Positions 34,472 through 45,706 are shown, counted from the first letter of the stretch. The stretch: 64,000 nucleotides of DNA from Singulisphaera sp. GP187 (GCA_945871915.1 CAMBXO010000011.1:1-64000); one strand, 5' to 3'. The notes: generated by a model from the sequence alone, not told the origin. Numbers and translations: made by a program.

Positions 34472-35656
34472 TTACCGCGTTTCCAACGGAAGGCCGCGCG
34501 TTCGTTGCGCAATGAAGTGCCTCGCCTTGGCGTCCGCATCTTGCGCATCGGCAAGCGTTTCAAGAGGGTGATCCGGAAAGTGGTCGAGTGCCTCGCCCAC
34601 CAGCGAACCGATGGTGCCGAAGGCAATGTGACCCTCCAGAAACGCGTGGACCGCAGCCTCGTTTGCGGCATTCAAGATTGCGCCGGATGTTCCGCCTCGT
34701 TGAATCACGGACCGCGCAAAGTGCACCGCAGGAAACCGAGCGTGATCAATCTGTTCAAATTCAAGTGACTTCATCAACGTCCAATCGAGTCGCTTCGCCA
34801 CGCCGGGGAATCGATCAGGCCACGTGATCGCCATTTGAATGGGCAACTTCATGTCTGGCGGTGAGAGTTGTGCCACCACGCTGCCATCACAGTATTCAAC
34901 AAACCCATGAACGATGCTCTGCGGATGCACAATTGCTTCGATGCGTTGCGAGGGAAGATCAAAGAGCCAGTGGGCTTCGATGATTTCCAATGCTTTGTTC
35001 ATAAGCGTGGCACTATCGATGGTGACTTTACGACCCATGCGCCATGTTGGATGACGCAAGGCTTCGGTCACCGTTGCGTTGTGCGTTCGCTCAGGCGTCC
35101 ATGTTCGAAATGGTCCGCCGCTCGCCGTAATGACAACGCGATCAATTTCTGTCAAGCGGCCCGCTCGAATGCACTGAGCCAACGCACTGTGTTCAGAGTC
35201 AATCGGAAAGATCTGCACTCCTTTGCTTTTGGCAAGCCCCGTGACAAGTTCACCTGCCGCAACAAGCGTCTCTTTGTTGGCCAAGGCCACATCGCAGCCG
35301 AGTTCGATGCCGCGAAGAACTGTTTCAAGACCAGCAAATCCCACCATGGCAGCAATCAAAAGATCGCCGGGTCGAGCCACATCGTCCAGCAATTGCATGG
35401 CGGCGGTCGGCCCGCTTCGGACACTTCCGGCTGATTCCAGCATTGATGCGCCACGCGGGTCGGCCACGGCAAGGTGGCGAACACCGAGCACTCGAGCCTG
35501 TTGTTCAAGCAGCGCGGCATTGGAACCGGCAGCAAGGGCAATCACCTCGCACTGCACTGGCGTGGTGGCAGCCAGATGCTGAATCACTTCGATCGCGTTT
35601 GTTCCAATGGAACCAGTGCTGCCAAGAACAATGACGCGTCTGGCAGCCTTGCCCAC
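34472..35656 (-). CDS. dxr: 1-deoxy-D-xylulose 5-phosphate reductoisomerase
   Basis: A 394-residue Dxr, which makes 2-C-methyl-D-erythritol 4-phosphate in the MEP isoprenoid pathway. The NADPH-binding GSTGSIGTNAIEVI is at the N-terminus. Metal and substrate residues lie in PIDSEHSALAQCI, TASGGPF and the conserved HPTWRMGRKVTIDSATLMNK; the substrate loop is VHPQSIVHGFVEY. Translation starts with GTG directly after the rne stop codon (TGA then GTG), with AAGGA upstream inside rne. The two genes are therefore almost certainly on one mRNA with coupled translation. rseP follows 98 bases downstream. Confidence 0.95.
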   Translation of the reverse strand: MGKAARRVIVLGSTGSIGTNAIEVIQHLAATTPVQCEVIALAAGSNAALLEQQARVLGVRHLAVADPRGASMLESAGSVRSGPTAAMQLLDDVARPGDLLIAAMVGFAGLETVLRGIELGCDVALANKETLVAAGELVTGLAKSKGVQIFPIDSEHSALAQCIRAGRLTEIDRVVITASGGPFRTWTPERTHNATVTEALRHPTWRMGRKVTIDSATLMNKALEIIEAHWLFDLPSQRIEAIVHPQSIVHGFVEYCDGSVVAQLSPPDMKLPIQMAITWPDRFPGVAKRLDWTLMKSLEFEQIDHARFPAVHFARSVIQRGGTSGAILNAANEAAVHAFLEGHIAFGTIGSLVGEALDHFPDHPLETLADAQDADAKARHFIAQRTRGLPLETR

Positions 35657-38611
35657 TCAGGGATTCCTTTTAAGTGCATCGCGCGCGGAACCCGGACTCA
35701 GTCGCCGCATGGCTGCCCCATAGAGCGAACGAAACATGCTCTTGGGTTTGGTGCCATCACCAGCGGAGGCATTAGATGCTGGCGGTGTGGCAGATGGTTT
35801 GGACGAGCCGTCGGAATCACTTCTGCGACCAGAACCCTGATTTGGGTTTCGTTGCGATCCACCTGCTTGCGAACCGCCTTCGCCTTGCGCGTTGGAGCGA
35901 CCTCCTCGATTGCGACCGCCGCGGCGCCGACGCCGGCGTGCATGACCCTCTTGATTGCCTGCACCATCGGCTCTCTGAGTGGGATCACCACTCTGTGCAT
36001 GCTGTGATTCGTCCGCACTGTTGTTGCTCTGATGTGCGGGATCATTGTTTTGCGGAGCGGACGGCGCACTCTGCCCTTCAGGTGTCGGTTGATTGCCTTC
36101 TGTTCCGCTGTGGCGATTTCGACCGCGACCACCTCTGCGCCGTCGTCGGCGTGGCGCACCGTTGTTGCCTGACTCATCGGGTCCTGGCGATGTTTCGGAA
36201 GCACCCGGAGTTGATCCCTCAGCATTCGGTTCGGGAGACTGACTTGGCGCACTTGGATCTTGAGCGCGTTGACGACCACGACCGCGACCTCGATTGCGTC
36301 CTTGGTTGCGACCACCTCTGCCATCAGACCCTTGTGGAGGAGAAACACCAGGTTCCGCAGGCGATCCGTGATCGTCCGAGGCCACCACTTCGCCGGCTGC
36401 ACGGCGTTCAGCGTCGCGAGCCTTCCGTTCGGCTTCGCGCGAGGCTCGCTCCAACACTTCCTGCCGTTGCAAAGCAACCATCACACTGGGTTCGTCATCC
36501 GAAACTTCAGGTAAATCGTCAAACGCACCGCTGAGAAGCATTGCAGTGGCATCTGCGGGTTGCGTCTTCTTTCGACGTCGTCGGCGACGAGCTCGTGGCT
36601 CAGCGGTTTCACCTACTTCGACAACCGCTTCCGGTGTTTCCTCGGGCGGCTCCTCCGGTAGATCATCGATTCGTGGAATCGGTGCCGGGGGAAGGCGATC
36701 GATTTCCACATCGGCATTCTGATCGTCGTAGGCGTACAGGTCGACACGGTCCGCCGCGATGGCTTCGCTGATGCGAACGTCGATGCGCTTGCCGGTCTCG
36801 CGTTCGATTTCAATAAGTTGATCGCGGCGGCTCGACAACAACACGCTTGCCACCCGAACGCTGCAAACCATTTCCACTCGATGCACGCGGTCACTTCCAA
36901 GCAACGTCATCACACGGCGAAGAGCCTCGGAGGCGGTGCTGTCCGGAATGCGCACTTCGCCGCTGCCGGCGCAATGGGCACACTCGTGAAAGTGTGCTTT
37001 GCGAACACTCGGCCGCATGCGCTGTCGGGTGAGTTCCACCAATCCGAATTCGCTGATGTTGGTCACCGTCGATTTGGCCCGGTCCTTCCGCAAATTGGTT
37101 CGGAAGCGTTCTTCGATGTCGCGTCGATGGCGCATGCTGCGCATATCAATTAAGTCACACACCACCAGACCGCCCATGTCCCGCAGCCTTAATTGCCTGC
37201 AGATTTCATCGACGGCCTCCTTGTTGGTTTCAAACGCATTGGTTTCGCTGTCTCGTGCGCTTCGACTCTTTCCGCTGTTGACGTCGATCGACACAAGCGC
37301 TTCCGTTTGATCGAATACCAGTGCGCCACCCGATGGAAGCGTGACTTGCCGCTGGTAAATGTCGCTGATCTGTCGTTCGAGATCAAACGCCGTAAAGATG
37401 GGCGCTGAGCGGTCATAGAACAGGACTCGCGGCGCATCTTTGGGGAAGACCACATCCAAGAAAGCGGTCACTCGCGACCATGCATTTTCGCTGTCCACGA
37501 TAATGTCACTAATCGTGTCGTCCACCATTTCGCGCACGGTCCGAATGAGCACATCGCTCTCGGTGTACAGCTCGGAGGGTGCACCCACGCTCTCAATACG
37601 GTGCGTCATGGCTTGCCACAACCGAGTCAGATAGGCGGCGTCGCGTTGCAGTTCGGTTCGGCTTCGATCAAATCCGGCGGTCCGAAGAATAAATCCGCAG
37701 CCCTCTGGCAATTCGAGTGAATCCAGAATGCGTCGCATCTCGCGTCGCTGGGTCTCGTCTTCAACCTTTCGGCTGACGCCAACCTTGTCCATGTCCGGCA
37801 TCATCACCAGCAGTCTTCCGGGAATGCTGAGATAACTGGTCACCGTCGGACCCTTGGTGCCGATGCCTTGTTTGATGACCTGCACCAAAACTTCCTGTCC
37901 CTTTTTCAGACACTCCTGAATGGGTGGTCGTTCGCGGCGCGGAATTTTGTGACCAACGCGCTCCGCCTTCTCGCCTCCCGGGAAATATTTTGGGTGCACA
38001 TCGCTGATATGCAGAAACCCATTTTGTCCTTCGCCGAAATCAATAAACGCAGCTTGAATGGCGGCCTCGACATTGGTGACGCGACCCTTGTAGATGTTGC
38101 CCACGTTGGTGGCGCTACCGCTTCGTTCGGCAAAGTAACTCTCCAGTCGACGGGCTCGTGCGAAAGCGATGCGGCATTCGTCGCCGGGCGCATCATTCAC
38201 AATCATCACCGTGTCGCGGGGGCGTTTCTCGGCTTTCACCAGTCGCACGGCGGTCGGTGCAAGGGAGGCCGTGGTTTCGGCGCCTTCAGCGTTTGCTGTC
38301 TGATCTGCGACAGCATCCTCGTTTGAAACTTCCACAAGGAATTCACTCACGCCTTCGTCCGAATCGCGATCCACGTCTGGATTGTGATTCAACGCATCAT
38401 CGGCGGGGTCGATCGCTTCATCGTGCACCATCGGCGGTGGTGCTGGCGGATCCTCGGTCGGAGTCCACATCTGCCCGACAGGGAGTTCATCCTGTGTCGG
38501 CTCCGTTTCATCAGTGGGATGTGGTTCAGGAGTTGCCGCCACCGGTTCAGGATGTGCGTCAGGCTCACGAGGGTGCGAGAGGTTTGGGTCGTTGGATTGT
38601 GTATCAGCCAC
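35657..38611 (-). CDS. rne: Ribonuclease E/G with long Arg/Gly-rich tail
   Basis: A 984-residue endoribonuclease of the RNase E/G family, which initiates mRNA decay and processes stable RNAs. An acidic, disordered N-terminal stretch (about 1-135) precedes the S1 domain (NIYKGRVTNVEAAIQAAF, about 165-260). Metal-binding Asp residues lie in SIDVNSGKS (near 442) and VCDLIDMRS (near 485). The Zn-link is CAHCAGSG. The last 300 or so residues are low-complexity, with blocks rich in Arg and Gly (RRRRRRGGRGRNRH, GRNRGRGRGRQR), likely RNA-binding and scaffold regions. The start is GTG with AGGA seven bases upstream. It is followed directly by dxr and preceded by ptsI. Confidence 0.93.
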   Translation of the reverse strand: MADTQSNDPNLSHPREPDAHPEPVAATPEPHPTDETEPTQDELPVGQMWTPTEDPPAPPPMVHDEAIDPADDALNHNPDVDRDSDEGVSEFLVEVSNEDAVADQTANAEGAETTASLAPTAVRLVKAEKRPRDTVMIVNDAPGDECRIAFARARRLESYFAERSGSATNVGNIYKGRVTNVEAAIQAAFIDFGEGQNGFLHISDVHPKYFPGGEKAERVGHKIPRRERPPIQECLKKGQEVLVQVIKQGIGTKGPTVTSYLSIPGRLLVMMPDMDKVGVSRKVEDETQRREMRRILDSLELPEGCGFILRTAGFDRSRTELQRDAAYLTRLWQAMTHRIESVGAPSELYTESDVLIRTVREMVDDTISDIIVDSENAWSRVTAFLDVVFPKDAPRVLFYDRSAPIFTAFDLERQISDIYQRQVTLPSGGALVFDQTEALVSIDVNSGKSRSARDSETNAFETNKEAVDEICRQLRLRDMGGLVVCDLIDMRSMRHRRDIEERFRTNLRKDRAKSTVTNISEFGLVELTRQRMRPSVRKAHFHECAHCAGSGEVRIPDSTASEALRRVMTLLGSDRVHRVEMVCSVRVASVLLSSRRDQLIEIERETGKRIDVRISEAIAADRVDLYAYDDQNADVEIDRLPPAPIPRIDDLPEEPPEETPEAVVEVGETAEPRARRRRRRKKTQPADATAMLLSGAFDDLPEVSDDEPSVMVALQRQEVLERASREAERKARDAERRAAGEVVASDDHGSPAEPGVSPPQGSDGRGGRNQGRNRGRGRGRQRAQDPSAPSQSPEPNAEGSTPGASETSPGPDESGNNGAPRRRRRRGGRGRNRHSGTEGNQPTPEGQSAPSAPQNNDPAHQSNNSADESQHAQSGDPTQRADGAGNQEGHARRRRRRGGRNRGGRSNAQGEGGSQAGGSQRNPNQGSGRRSDSDGSSKPSATPPASNASAGDGTKPKSMFRSLYGAAMRRLSPGSARDALKRNP

Positions 38612-38849
38612 GGGTGCTTCCTGCCGCGCTATGGCGGCGATCCGCGGCGGAACTTCAGCGAAGACGCGACATGTCCGCTCCGTGCGCGCGAGGAGCGCGT
38701 TGCGCCCCGGGTGTGCATGGAATGGGTTGAAATCGCGTCATACGAAGTCGTTCCGCCGTGGCTCTCGAAGGTCGCAGGTCGCTCACTCCGGTTTCTTCCG
38801 GGGGCGACCTCCGCAGACCTGCGGAGCCGAGTTTCGATTCCCGCGTGGC
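38612..38849. other. 238-bp ptsI-rne spacer with inverted repeats
   Basis: No coding-like frame. Next to the ptsI stop is a cluster of inverted repeats. AGGTCGC (38776-38782) pairs with GCGACCT (38804-38810) and encloses CCGG/CCGG. CTCCGCAG (38809-38816) pairs with CTGCGGAG (38819-38826). The rest probably forms the rne leader. Confidence 0.55.
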
Positions 38850-40607
38850 TCAGGCCGCAGCCCAGCCTCCGAAGTTCGCGGGGTCCAGTTTTCGTAACTC
38901 GTCGCGCAGCATTGTTTGAATCTGCCGCTCCGAGTCGAACGAACCCACTTTTCTGGCGAGTCGTTCGCAAAGTCCGATGTCCACGGAACGCACCACGCGT
39001 TTCACCACGGGGATCTGCGCCGGGACCATGGAGAGTGTACGCAAACCCATGCCCAACAGCAACATGGTGAAAACCGGGTCACCGGCAATTTCGCCGCACA
39101 AACTGGTCTCAATACCGACATGTCGCCCGGATCGGATGACATTTTTGACCAGTTGAAGCACCGCCGGGCTCGCCGCGGTGTACAGGTTGGCCACGCGCTC
39201 GTTGCCTCGGTCCACCGCAAGTGTGTATTGCACCAAGTCGTTGGTTCCGATCGAAAAGAAATCGGCTTCCGCAGCAAAGGTTCGCGCCATGAGTGCCGCG
39301 CTGGGCACTTCAATCATGATGCCAACCTTAGGTCGTTGATCAATGGCCACGCCTTCTTCATCCAGTTCCTCCATGACATCTCGAAGGATCAATCGCGCCT
39401 GACGCAATTCCATCAGAGTGCTGACCAGCGGAAACATAATGCGAAGCGGCCCGTGCGCGCTGGCTCGAAGGATGGCCCGCAGTTGGGTTTTGAACATTGG
39501 CTGGTTCTTCAGGCTGAAGCGAATGCTGCGTAGACCAAGGAACGGATTGCGCTCCGGTTCCTGCAACATGCCTTGAGTCCATTTGTCGGCTCCGAGGTCA
39601 AGCGTGCGAAGGATGCAGGTGCGGCCCGCGAGCAATTCCACGGTTCGCTTGTACGACTGGTACTGCGTTTCCTCATCAGGAGTTTCTTCGCCGGTCAAAA
39701 ACAGAAACTCAGTTCGGTACAGCCCAACACCGTCGCCGCCATTTCGCAAGACAGCTTGCACTTCTTCGGGAAACTCGATGTTGCCGAGCAATTGAATGCG
39801 CGTACCGTCGAGTGTCACTGGCTCCAGGGATGCATTGGCCGAAATCACTGTGCGCAATTGCTGGGCCGCTGCACCGCGCTTAAGGAATTCCTCTCGAGCC
39901 GCGGCGTCTGGACGAACAATCATCACTCCCGAGTCGCCGTCCACAATCACCTCGTCGCCATCTTGCACATGCACCGTGGCGTCCTTGCAACCCACCACCG
40001 CCGGCAGTCCGATGGCGCGAAAAACGATCGAAACATGGCCTGTCTGGCCACCGGATTCCGTCACAAAGGCGAGCGCCTTCCCATGCCCAATGGCCGCGGC
40101 CTGACTCGGCGTGAGTTCGTGTGCAATAATCACCGCGGGTTCTGTCAGCCGTGCAATGCGATCTTCTTCCTCGCCCATCAACTTTCCAAGAACGCGCCGG
40201 TGCAGATCGAGAAGATCGTCCACCTTCTGCTCGAACACATCGCTCTTCATGGCTCGAAACTGCTGCGTGAGCATGTCGAACTGTTCTGAGACCGCTGCCT
40301 CCGCATTCAAACGCTGCGAAGCAATCGTTGCAAGAATCGGGTCGAGCAGCGTTCGATCCTGAAGCATGCCTTCGTGAAAGGAAAATATCTTTGCCGTTTC
40401 TGCACCGAGTTGTCCCTCCGTGCGGCGGCGAAGCACACTGAGATCGGTAATCGCGCCAGCAACGGCGTCGCGAAATCGCTGCTGCTCTCGATCAATCTCT
40501 TTTGGCGAAATGGTGCGTCGCGGAACATGGGTCTCAGCCGCACCAAGCAGCAAGGCCTTTCCGACCACGATGCCAGGGCTGACGGCAATACCTCGAAGTG
40601 CGTCCAT
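38850..40607 (-). CDS. ptsI: Phosphoenolpyruvate-protein phosphotransferase (enzyme I)
   Basis: A 585-residue enzyme I of the PTS, which takes phosphate from PEP and passes it to HPr. The phosphorylated His lies in SGGQTGHVSIVFRAIGLPAVVG (the GGxTSHxAI block with Gly for Ser). The PEP-binding barrel shows RTEFLFL, LDLGADKW, GIMIEVPSAALMA and FSIGTNDLVQYTLAVDRGN. The catalytic Cys is in SLCGEIAGDP. The start at ATG 40607 matches the family (MDALRGIAVSPGIVVGKA); the frame is open 18 codons upstream. No HPr or sugar-specific enzyme II gene is in the window, so its phosphate acceptor lies elsewhere and may be regulatory. Confidence 0.94.
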   Translation of the reverse strand: MDALRGIAVSPGIVVGKALLLGAAETHVPRRTISPKEIDREQQRFRDAVAGAITDLSVLRRRTEGQLGAETAKIFSFHEGMLQDRTLLDPILATIASQRLNAEAAVSEQFDMLTQQFRAMKSDVFEQKVDDLLDLHRRVLGKLMGEEEDRIARLTEPAVIIAHELTPSQAAAIGHGKALAFVTESGGQTGHVSIVFRAIGLPAVVGCKDATVHVQDGDEVIVDGDSGVMIVRPDAAAREEFLKRGAAAQQLRTVISANASLEPVTLDGTRIQLLGNIEFPEEVQAVLRNGGDGVGLYRTEFLFLTGEETPDEETQYQSYKRTVELLAGRTCILRTLDLGADKWTQGMLQEPERNPFLGLRSIRFSLKNQPMFKTQLRAILRASAHGPLRIMFPLVSTLMELRQARLILRDVMEELDEEGVAIDQRPKVGIMIEVPSAALMARTFAAEADFFSIGTNDLVQYTLAVDRGNERVANLYTAASPAVLQLVKNVIRSGRHVGIETSLCGEIAGDPVFTMLLLGMGLRTLSMVPAQIPVVKRVVRSVDIGLCERLARKVGSFDSERQIQTMLRDELRKLDPANFGGWAAA

Positions 40608-40761
40608 GGCGCAAGTCCTTCCTATGGCGATGCGCCCTATGGGCGGACGATTGGCGACCACGATGGTCGTTTCTGGTCCGGCGGAGCGGTGCCGTACGCA
40701 CTATAAAGCAAGCTGCCGGTTGATGGTGTGTGCTTCGAATCGCAGGCGAGCGGGGGCTCAC

Positions 40762-40790
40762 TTGCCCCAATTTGCCGTCACTCCTACAAT
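40762..40790 (+). promoter_or_regulatory. ahcY: Sigma-70-type promoter for ahcY
   Basis: TTGCCC (40762-40767) and TACAAT (40785-40790) are separated by exactly 17 bases. Transcription would start near 40797, at the foot of the leader hairpin. The match to -10 is five of six; the -35 match is partial. Confidence 0.6.
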
Positions 40791-40794
40791 ATTT

Positions 40795-42382
<1,588 letters not shown>

Positions 42383-42448
42383 TCGATCGTGAATCGTGAT
42401 TCGAACGGGCGGAGACGGATCAGTCGCTGCGCCGGGAATTCAACGGGC

Positions 42449-43507
42449 TCAGCTGGTGGTTGCGCGTGATTCCCACTCTTTGAGCAATTCACTTTCCGCT
42501 GCTCGGCTGATTCCAGCCGCACCGGGCTTGGCTCCAAAGTCAAAGTCGGGCTTGGTCTTGGCCAACCACTCCGCCGTGTCGCGTGCGGTGTGCGCCAAGG
42601 CGCGAAACTGAAGGCCGTGTTCAATGCCCTTGCGTCGACTGATCGATCCCATGGTGGCCTCGTCGGCCATGGAGGATGGAATCCACAATGGCATTCCCAT
42701 CCAAGGCTGCACACCGTGTTCGAGTAACCATGCTTCATCCATCGGAACAAGCGTCGCGTTGTTTCCGAACGCCGCGCGGCAACCCCACACAAGACCGTCC
42801 ATAGTCAATGGACCGTCTGGCCCAGCACAATTGAACGCTCCGCCGTGGCCTTTTTCGGCACAGAGACAGGCAAAGTCAGCCAGATCGCGCACATCAATAA
42901 AAGATGTTTCACACGCCCAAGGTTTTTCCGCAAGCGGCACGGCCACTTTGCCCCCTCGTTGCATGCGAGCAGGCCAATATGAGAAGCGATCCGTTGGGTC
43001 GCCTGGGCCCACAATGAGTCCCGGTCGCAACATGGTGGCCCGTTCGCCATACACCGATGCAAGCACTCGCTCGCATGCTGCCTTCAGCGGACCATACAAC
43101 TCGTTCGTGAGTTTCTCTTCGCCTTCGGGAGGGTCGGTGGCCAGCGGCGCGGTCTCATCGGCATGCATGGGAAGCGGGTTGGCATACACATTCACCGTGG
43201 TGATCAACACATAGTGTCGCACCGCCGGTTTTAAAAGTTCGGCGCTGGCCCGCATGACGCGAGGCACATAGGCACTTGTATCAATGACGGCATCCCATGT
43301 CCGACCGCTGCGAATGGCGGCAGCGAGTGGTTCAAGCCCCGGTTCTTTCTTTGGATCGCGGTCGCCATGAATCTGCTCAAGATCTTTGAAAAGTCCGGGA
43401 TTGGTTTTTCCGCGATTGAAGAGCGTCACCTTCCAGCCGGATTCCTTGGCCTTGGCAACAATGGCCGGTCCAAGAAAAGAAGTGCCACCAAGAATGAGCA
43501 GGTTCAT
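42449..43507 (-). CDS. NAD-dependent epimerase/dehydratase-like protein
   Basis: A 352-residue extended-SDR-like protein with the nucleotide motif ILGGTSFLG at residues 4-12, an NRG after the second strand and a VIDTSAYVPRVM segment. The usual active-site YxxxK is present as ELYGPLKAACE. The second half carries RPGLIVGPGDPTDRFSYW. It resembles the isoflavone-reductase/CSP41-like group of sugar-nucleotide or RNA-associated proteins. No substrate can be inferred, and there are no sugar-nucleotide genes around. The C-terminus is Ala/Glu-rich. It reads in the same direction as the chaN-thiolase pair, 55 bases downstream. Confidence 0.78.
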   Translation of the reverse strand: MNLLILGGTSFLGPAIVAKAKESGWKVTLFNRGKTNPGLFKDLEQIHGDRDPKKEPGLEPLAAAIRSGRTWDAVIDTSAYVPRVMRASAELLKPAVRHYVLITTVNVYANPLPMHADETAPLATDPPEGEEKLTNELYGPLKAACERVLASVYGERATMLRPGLIVGPGDPTDRFSYWPARMQRGGKVAVPLAEKPWACETSFIDVRDLADFACLCAEKGHGGAFNCAGPDGPLTMDGLVWGCRAAFGNNATLVPMDEAWLLEHGVQPWMGMPLWIPSSMADEATMGSISRRKGIEHGLQFRALAHTARDTAEWLAKTKPDFDFGAKPGAAGISRAAESELLKEWESRATTS

Positions 43508-43562
43508 GAAATGGTTGACCTATGGAGTTGGGAGAGGTTGCGGGAGAATGTTGGCCATTGCA

Positions 43563-44534
43563 TCACTTGGTCCCGTGTGCGCGGGTGGCGTGCGTGTGAA
43601 CAACAATATCAGCCCCGTGTGCATCCGTTGGATCCATGGTGACGGTATCAAGCGGTTGCAAACTGATCACCAGAATACGGGGCGCAGCGCACGCGAAGCG
43701 AAACTGTGCAACGGTTCCCAGTCGGTCCTCCAGATGAAATCCGCCGGCAAGATGGATCACAGACCAACCGCTTACATAGGCGTTGGCAGCACTGAGACCC
43801 ATGGTTCGATCCCACATTCGTTGGGAGCGATGCATGGCATCCATCTCGTCGTCGGTGGGAGCACCAGGAGTCTCACCGGAGGCGGCGTGATCGTTTTGCA
43901 TTTCGATCATGATGTCTCGCAGTCGCTTCCAGTCTGCATCGCGCGAGATACCGTCATCAATTTCAAAGAGCATGCGTTCTGAATACGGAAGGGCACGCAA
44001 TGCGGCGTAGTTTTCTTTTCGCGCCCGAGAAACATAGGTGCGAGGTGCATTGGCCGCAATCACTCTGGCATCGCATCGCCGCGCCGAATCAATCATGGGT
44101 TGATACCACGGAACCCAGGTTCCCTTGCCAGCCCAGTCGCGAGAGTTTGTTGCTGAAAGAAATTCATCCAGAGAAATCGACCCAGCCAGATAGGCATCGG
44201 TGGCGGGCTGGTCGTTTCGTTCCAGAAACTCAAGACTGACCGCCGCGCGTTCATGGGATGCAAGAAAGGCCTCAACCAGCGCATGTTCCGTTGCGTGAGC
44301 GCACGCATCATCATGCGTTTCGCCAACAAAGACAGCATCCGCTTGTGCGATTCGATCCAGCACCGTGCTCCACGCCAACGATTCTCCGGTGGCCCCATCA
44401 AAGGCCAGCATCAAGCTGGGGTGAGGCGATTGGGCGATTGCGTGCGTGGGATCATCGCTGGTCACGGCGGTCACACAGCCACCAAGTGCCGCGCAGGAAA
44501 GTGCGGCACCGATCCGTTTGAAGAATTCGGTCAA
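43563..44534 (-). CDS. ChaN-family lipoprotein
   Basis: A 323-residue lipoprotein. The signal ends in a lipobox-like ALGGC at about residues 16-20. The ChaN/TIKI-type domain is visible as ADAVFVGETHDD, HALVEAFLAS, the SLEFLERNDQP segment and the late HLAGGFHLEDRLG. ChaN-like proteins bind haem and are associated with iron uptake in some bacteria. TIKI relatives are metalloproteases; the GETHDD and HLAGGFH motifs fit that superfamily, but activity is not shown. The start is TTG, overlapping the thiolase stop (TTGA), implying coupled translation. Confidence 0.8.
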   Translation of the reverse strand: MTEFFKRIGAALSCAALGGCVTAVTSDDPTHAIAQSPHPSLMLAFDGATGESLAWSTVLDRIAQADAVFVGETHDDACAHATEHALVEAFLASHERAAVSLEFLERNDQPATDAYLAGSISLDEFLSATNSRDWAGKGTWVPWYQPMIDSARRCDARVIAANAPRTYVSRARKENYAALRALPYSERMLFEIDDGISRDADWKRLRDIMIEMQNDHAASGETPGAPTDDEMDAMHRSQRMWDRTMGLSAANAYVSGWSVIHLAGGFHLEDRLGTVAQFRFACAAPRILVISLQPLDTVTMDPTDAHGADIVVHTHATRAHGTK

Positions 44535-45706
44535 AGGGTTTCGACCAACATGCTCACCGCATTACCGCCCCCGAGGCAGAGTGAACAGACGCCTCGCTTG
44601 CCGCCTGTCCGGCGCAGGTGATGAATGAGTGTGACCAGAACGCGAGCGCCACTCGCACCGATGGGGTGACCCAGTGCGATGCCGCCGCCGCCGATATTGA
44701 GTTTGTGTTCGCTGATTCCCAGTGGCTTGATGTCGGCGAGCACTTGCGCTGCAAAGGCCTCATTGATTTCAAAGAGATCAATGTCCTTCACCGCAAGGCC
44801 CGCTTTCGCGAGCAATCGTTCGATGGAAAGAGCCGGTGCAAAGAAAAGGTCTTTCGGCGCCACACCCGCGGTGTCGTATCCAAGAATGCGAGCCAGCGGC
44901 TTGAGTGCAAGTTCCTTGGCCTTGGCCTCGCTCATCACAATCACCGCCGCCGCGCCGCTGCTGATCTGGCTTGCGTTGCCTGCGGTCACCGTGCCCTCTT
45001 TGCCAAAAGCTGGTTTCAATTTGGCCAGCCCTTCAAGCGAGCTGTCGCCGCGGATGCCCTCATCCACATCGCACCCAGTCTTTTGCAAAATCTTTTCCGC
45101 GGAAAGCGAAACACTTTCGGCCTTGAACCAGCCTTCTTTGGTTGCGTGCGCCGCTCGTTGATGGCTTTGCACACTCAATCGATCTTGTTCGGCGCGAGTG
45201 ATGCCAGCCTTCTCTGCGGTGTAATCGGCGGCGCAGCCCATGGGCCACTTTTCAAATGCACAACTGAGCCCATCGTGTGCCATGTGATCCAGCATCTTGG
45301 CTTCGCCATATCGCACGCCATTGCGAAGGTGCATGAAGTGCGGGGCCAGATCCATGTTTTCCATTCCGCCTGCCACCGCGCAGGAGATTTCACCAGCTCG
45401 AATGCTTGTGGCGACTTGCATGACGGCTTGCAATCCGCTTCCGCACACTTTGTTTACGGTCACGGCACTCACGGTGTTGGGTAAACCAGCAAGCAGAGCA
45501 GCTTGCCGCGCCGGATTCTGTCCAACTCCCGCTTGCAGCACATTGCCCATCACGCATTCTTCAACTGCTGCTCGTGCCGCCGGCGCGTCACTGAAGAGCG
45601 CGTCCAGAACAAACGCCGCCAACTGTGGAGCCGCGACCTTGGCGAGCGATCCGCCAAATTTTCCGCAAGGCGTGCGACGTGCAGCAACGATGACTGGGTG
45701 GCTCAT
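44531..45706 (-). CDS. Acetyl-CoA acetyltransferase (thiolase)
   Basis: A 391-residue thiolase, biosynthetic-type length. The acylated Cys88 is in NKVCGSGLQAVMQ, the His in NEAFAAQVLADI / GGGIALGHPIGASGAR, and the second Cys in CSLCLGGGNAVSM. It condenses two acetyl-CoA to acetoacetyl-CoA or runs in reverse in fatty-acid or ketogenic breakdown. The ATG at 45706 is set by the family N-terminus (PVIVAARRTPCGKFGG); the frame is open 21 codons further. It is translationally coupled to the ChaN-like gene, an unusual pairing, and divergent from fbp with 55 bases between starts. Confidence 0.92.
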   Translation of the reverse strand: MSHPVIVAARRTPCGKFGGSLAKVAAPQLAAFVLDALFSDAPAARAAVEECVMGNVLQAGVGQNPARQAALLAGLPNTVSAVTVNKVCGSGLQAVMQVATSIRAGEISCAVAGGMENMDLAPHFMHLRNGVRYGEAKMLDHMAHDGLSCAFEKWPMGCAADYTAEKAGITRAEQDRLSVQSHQRAAHATKEGWFKAESVSLSAEKILQKTGCDVDEGIRGDSSLEGLAKLKPAFGKEGTVTAGNASQISSGAAAVIVMSEAKAKELALKPLARILGYDTAGVAPKDLFFAPALSIERLLAKAGLAVKDIDLFEINEAFAAQVLADIKPLGISEHKLNIGGGGIALGHPIGASGARVLVTLIHHLRRTGGKRGVCSLCLGGGNAVSMLVETL

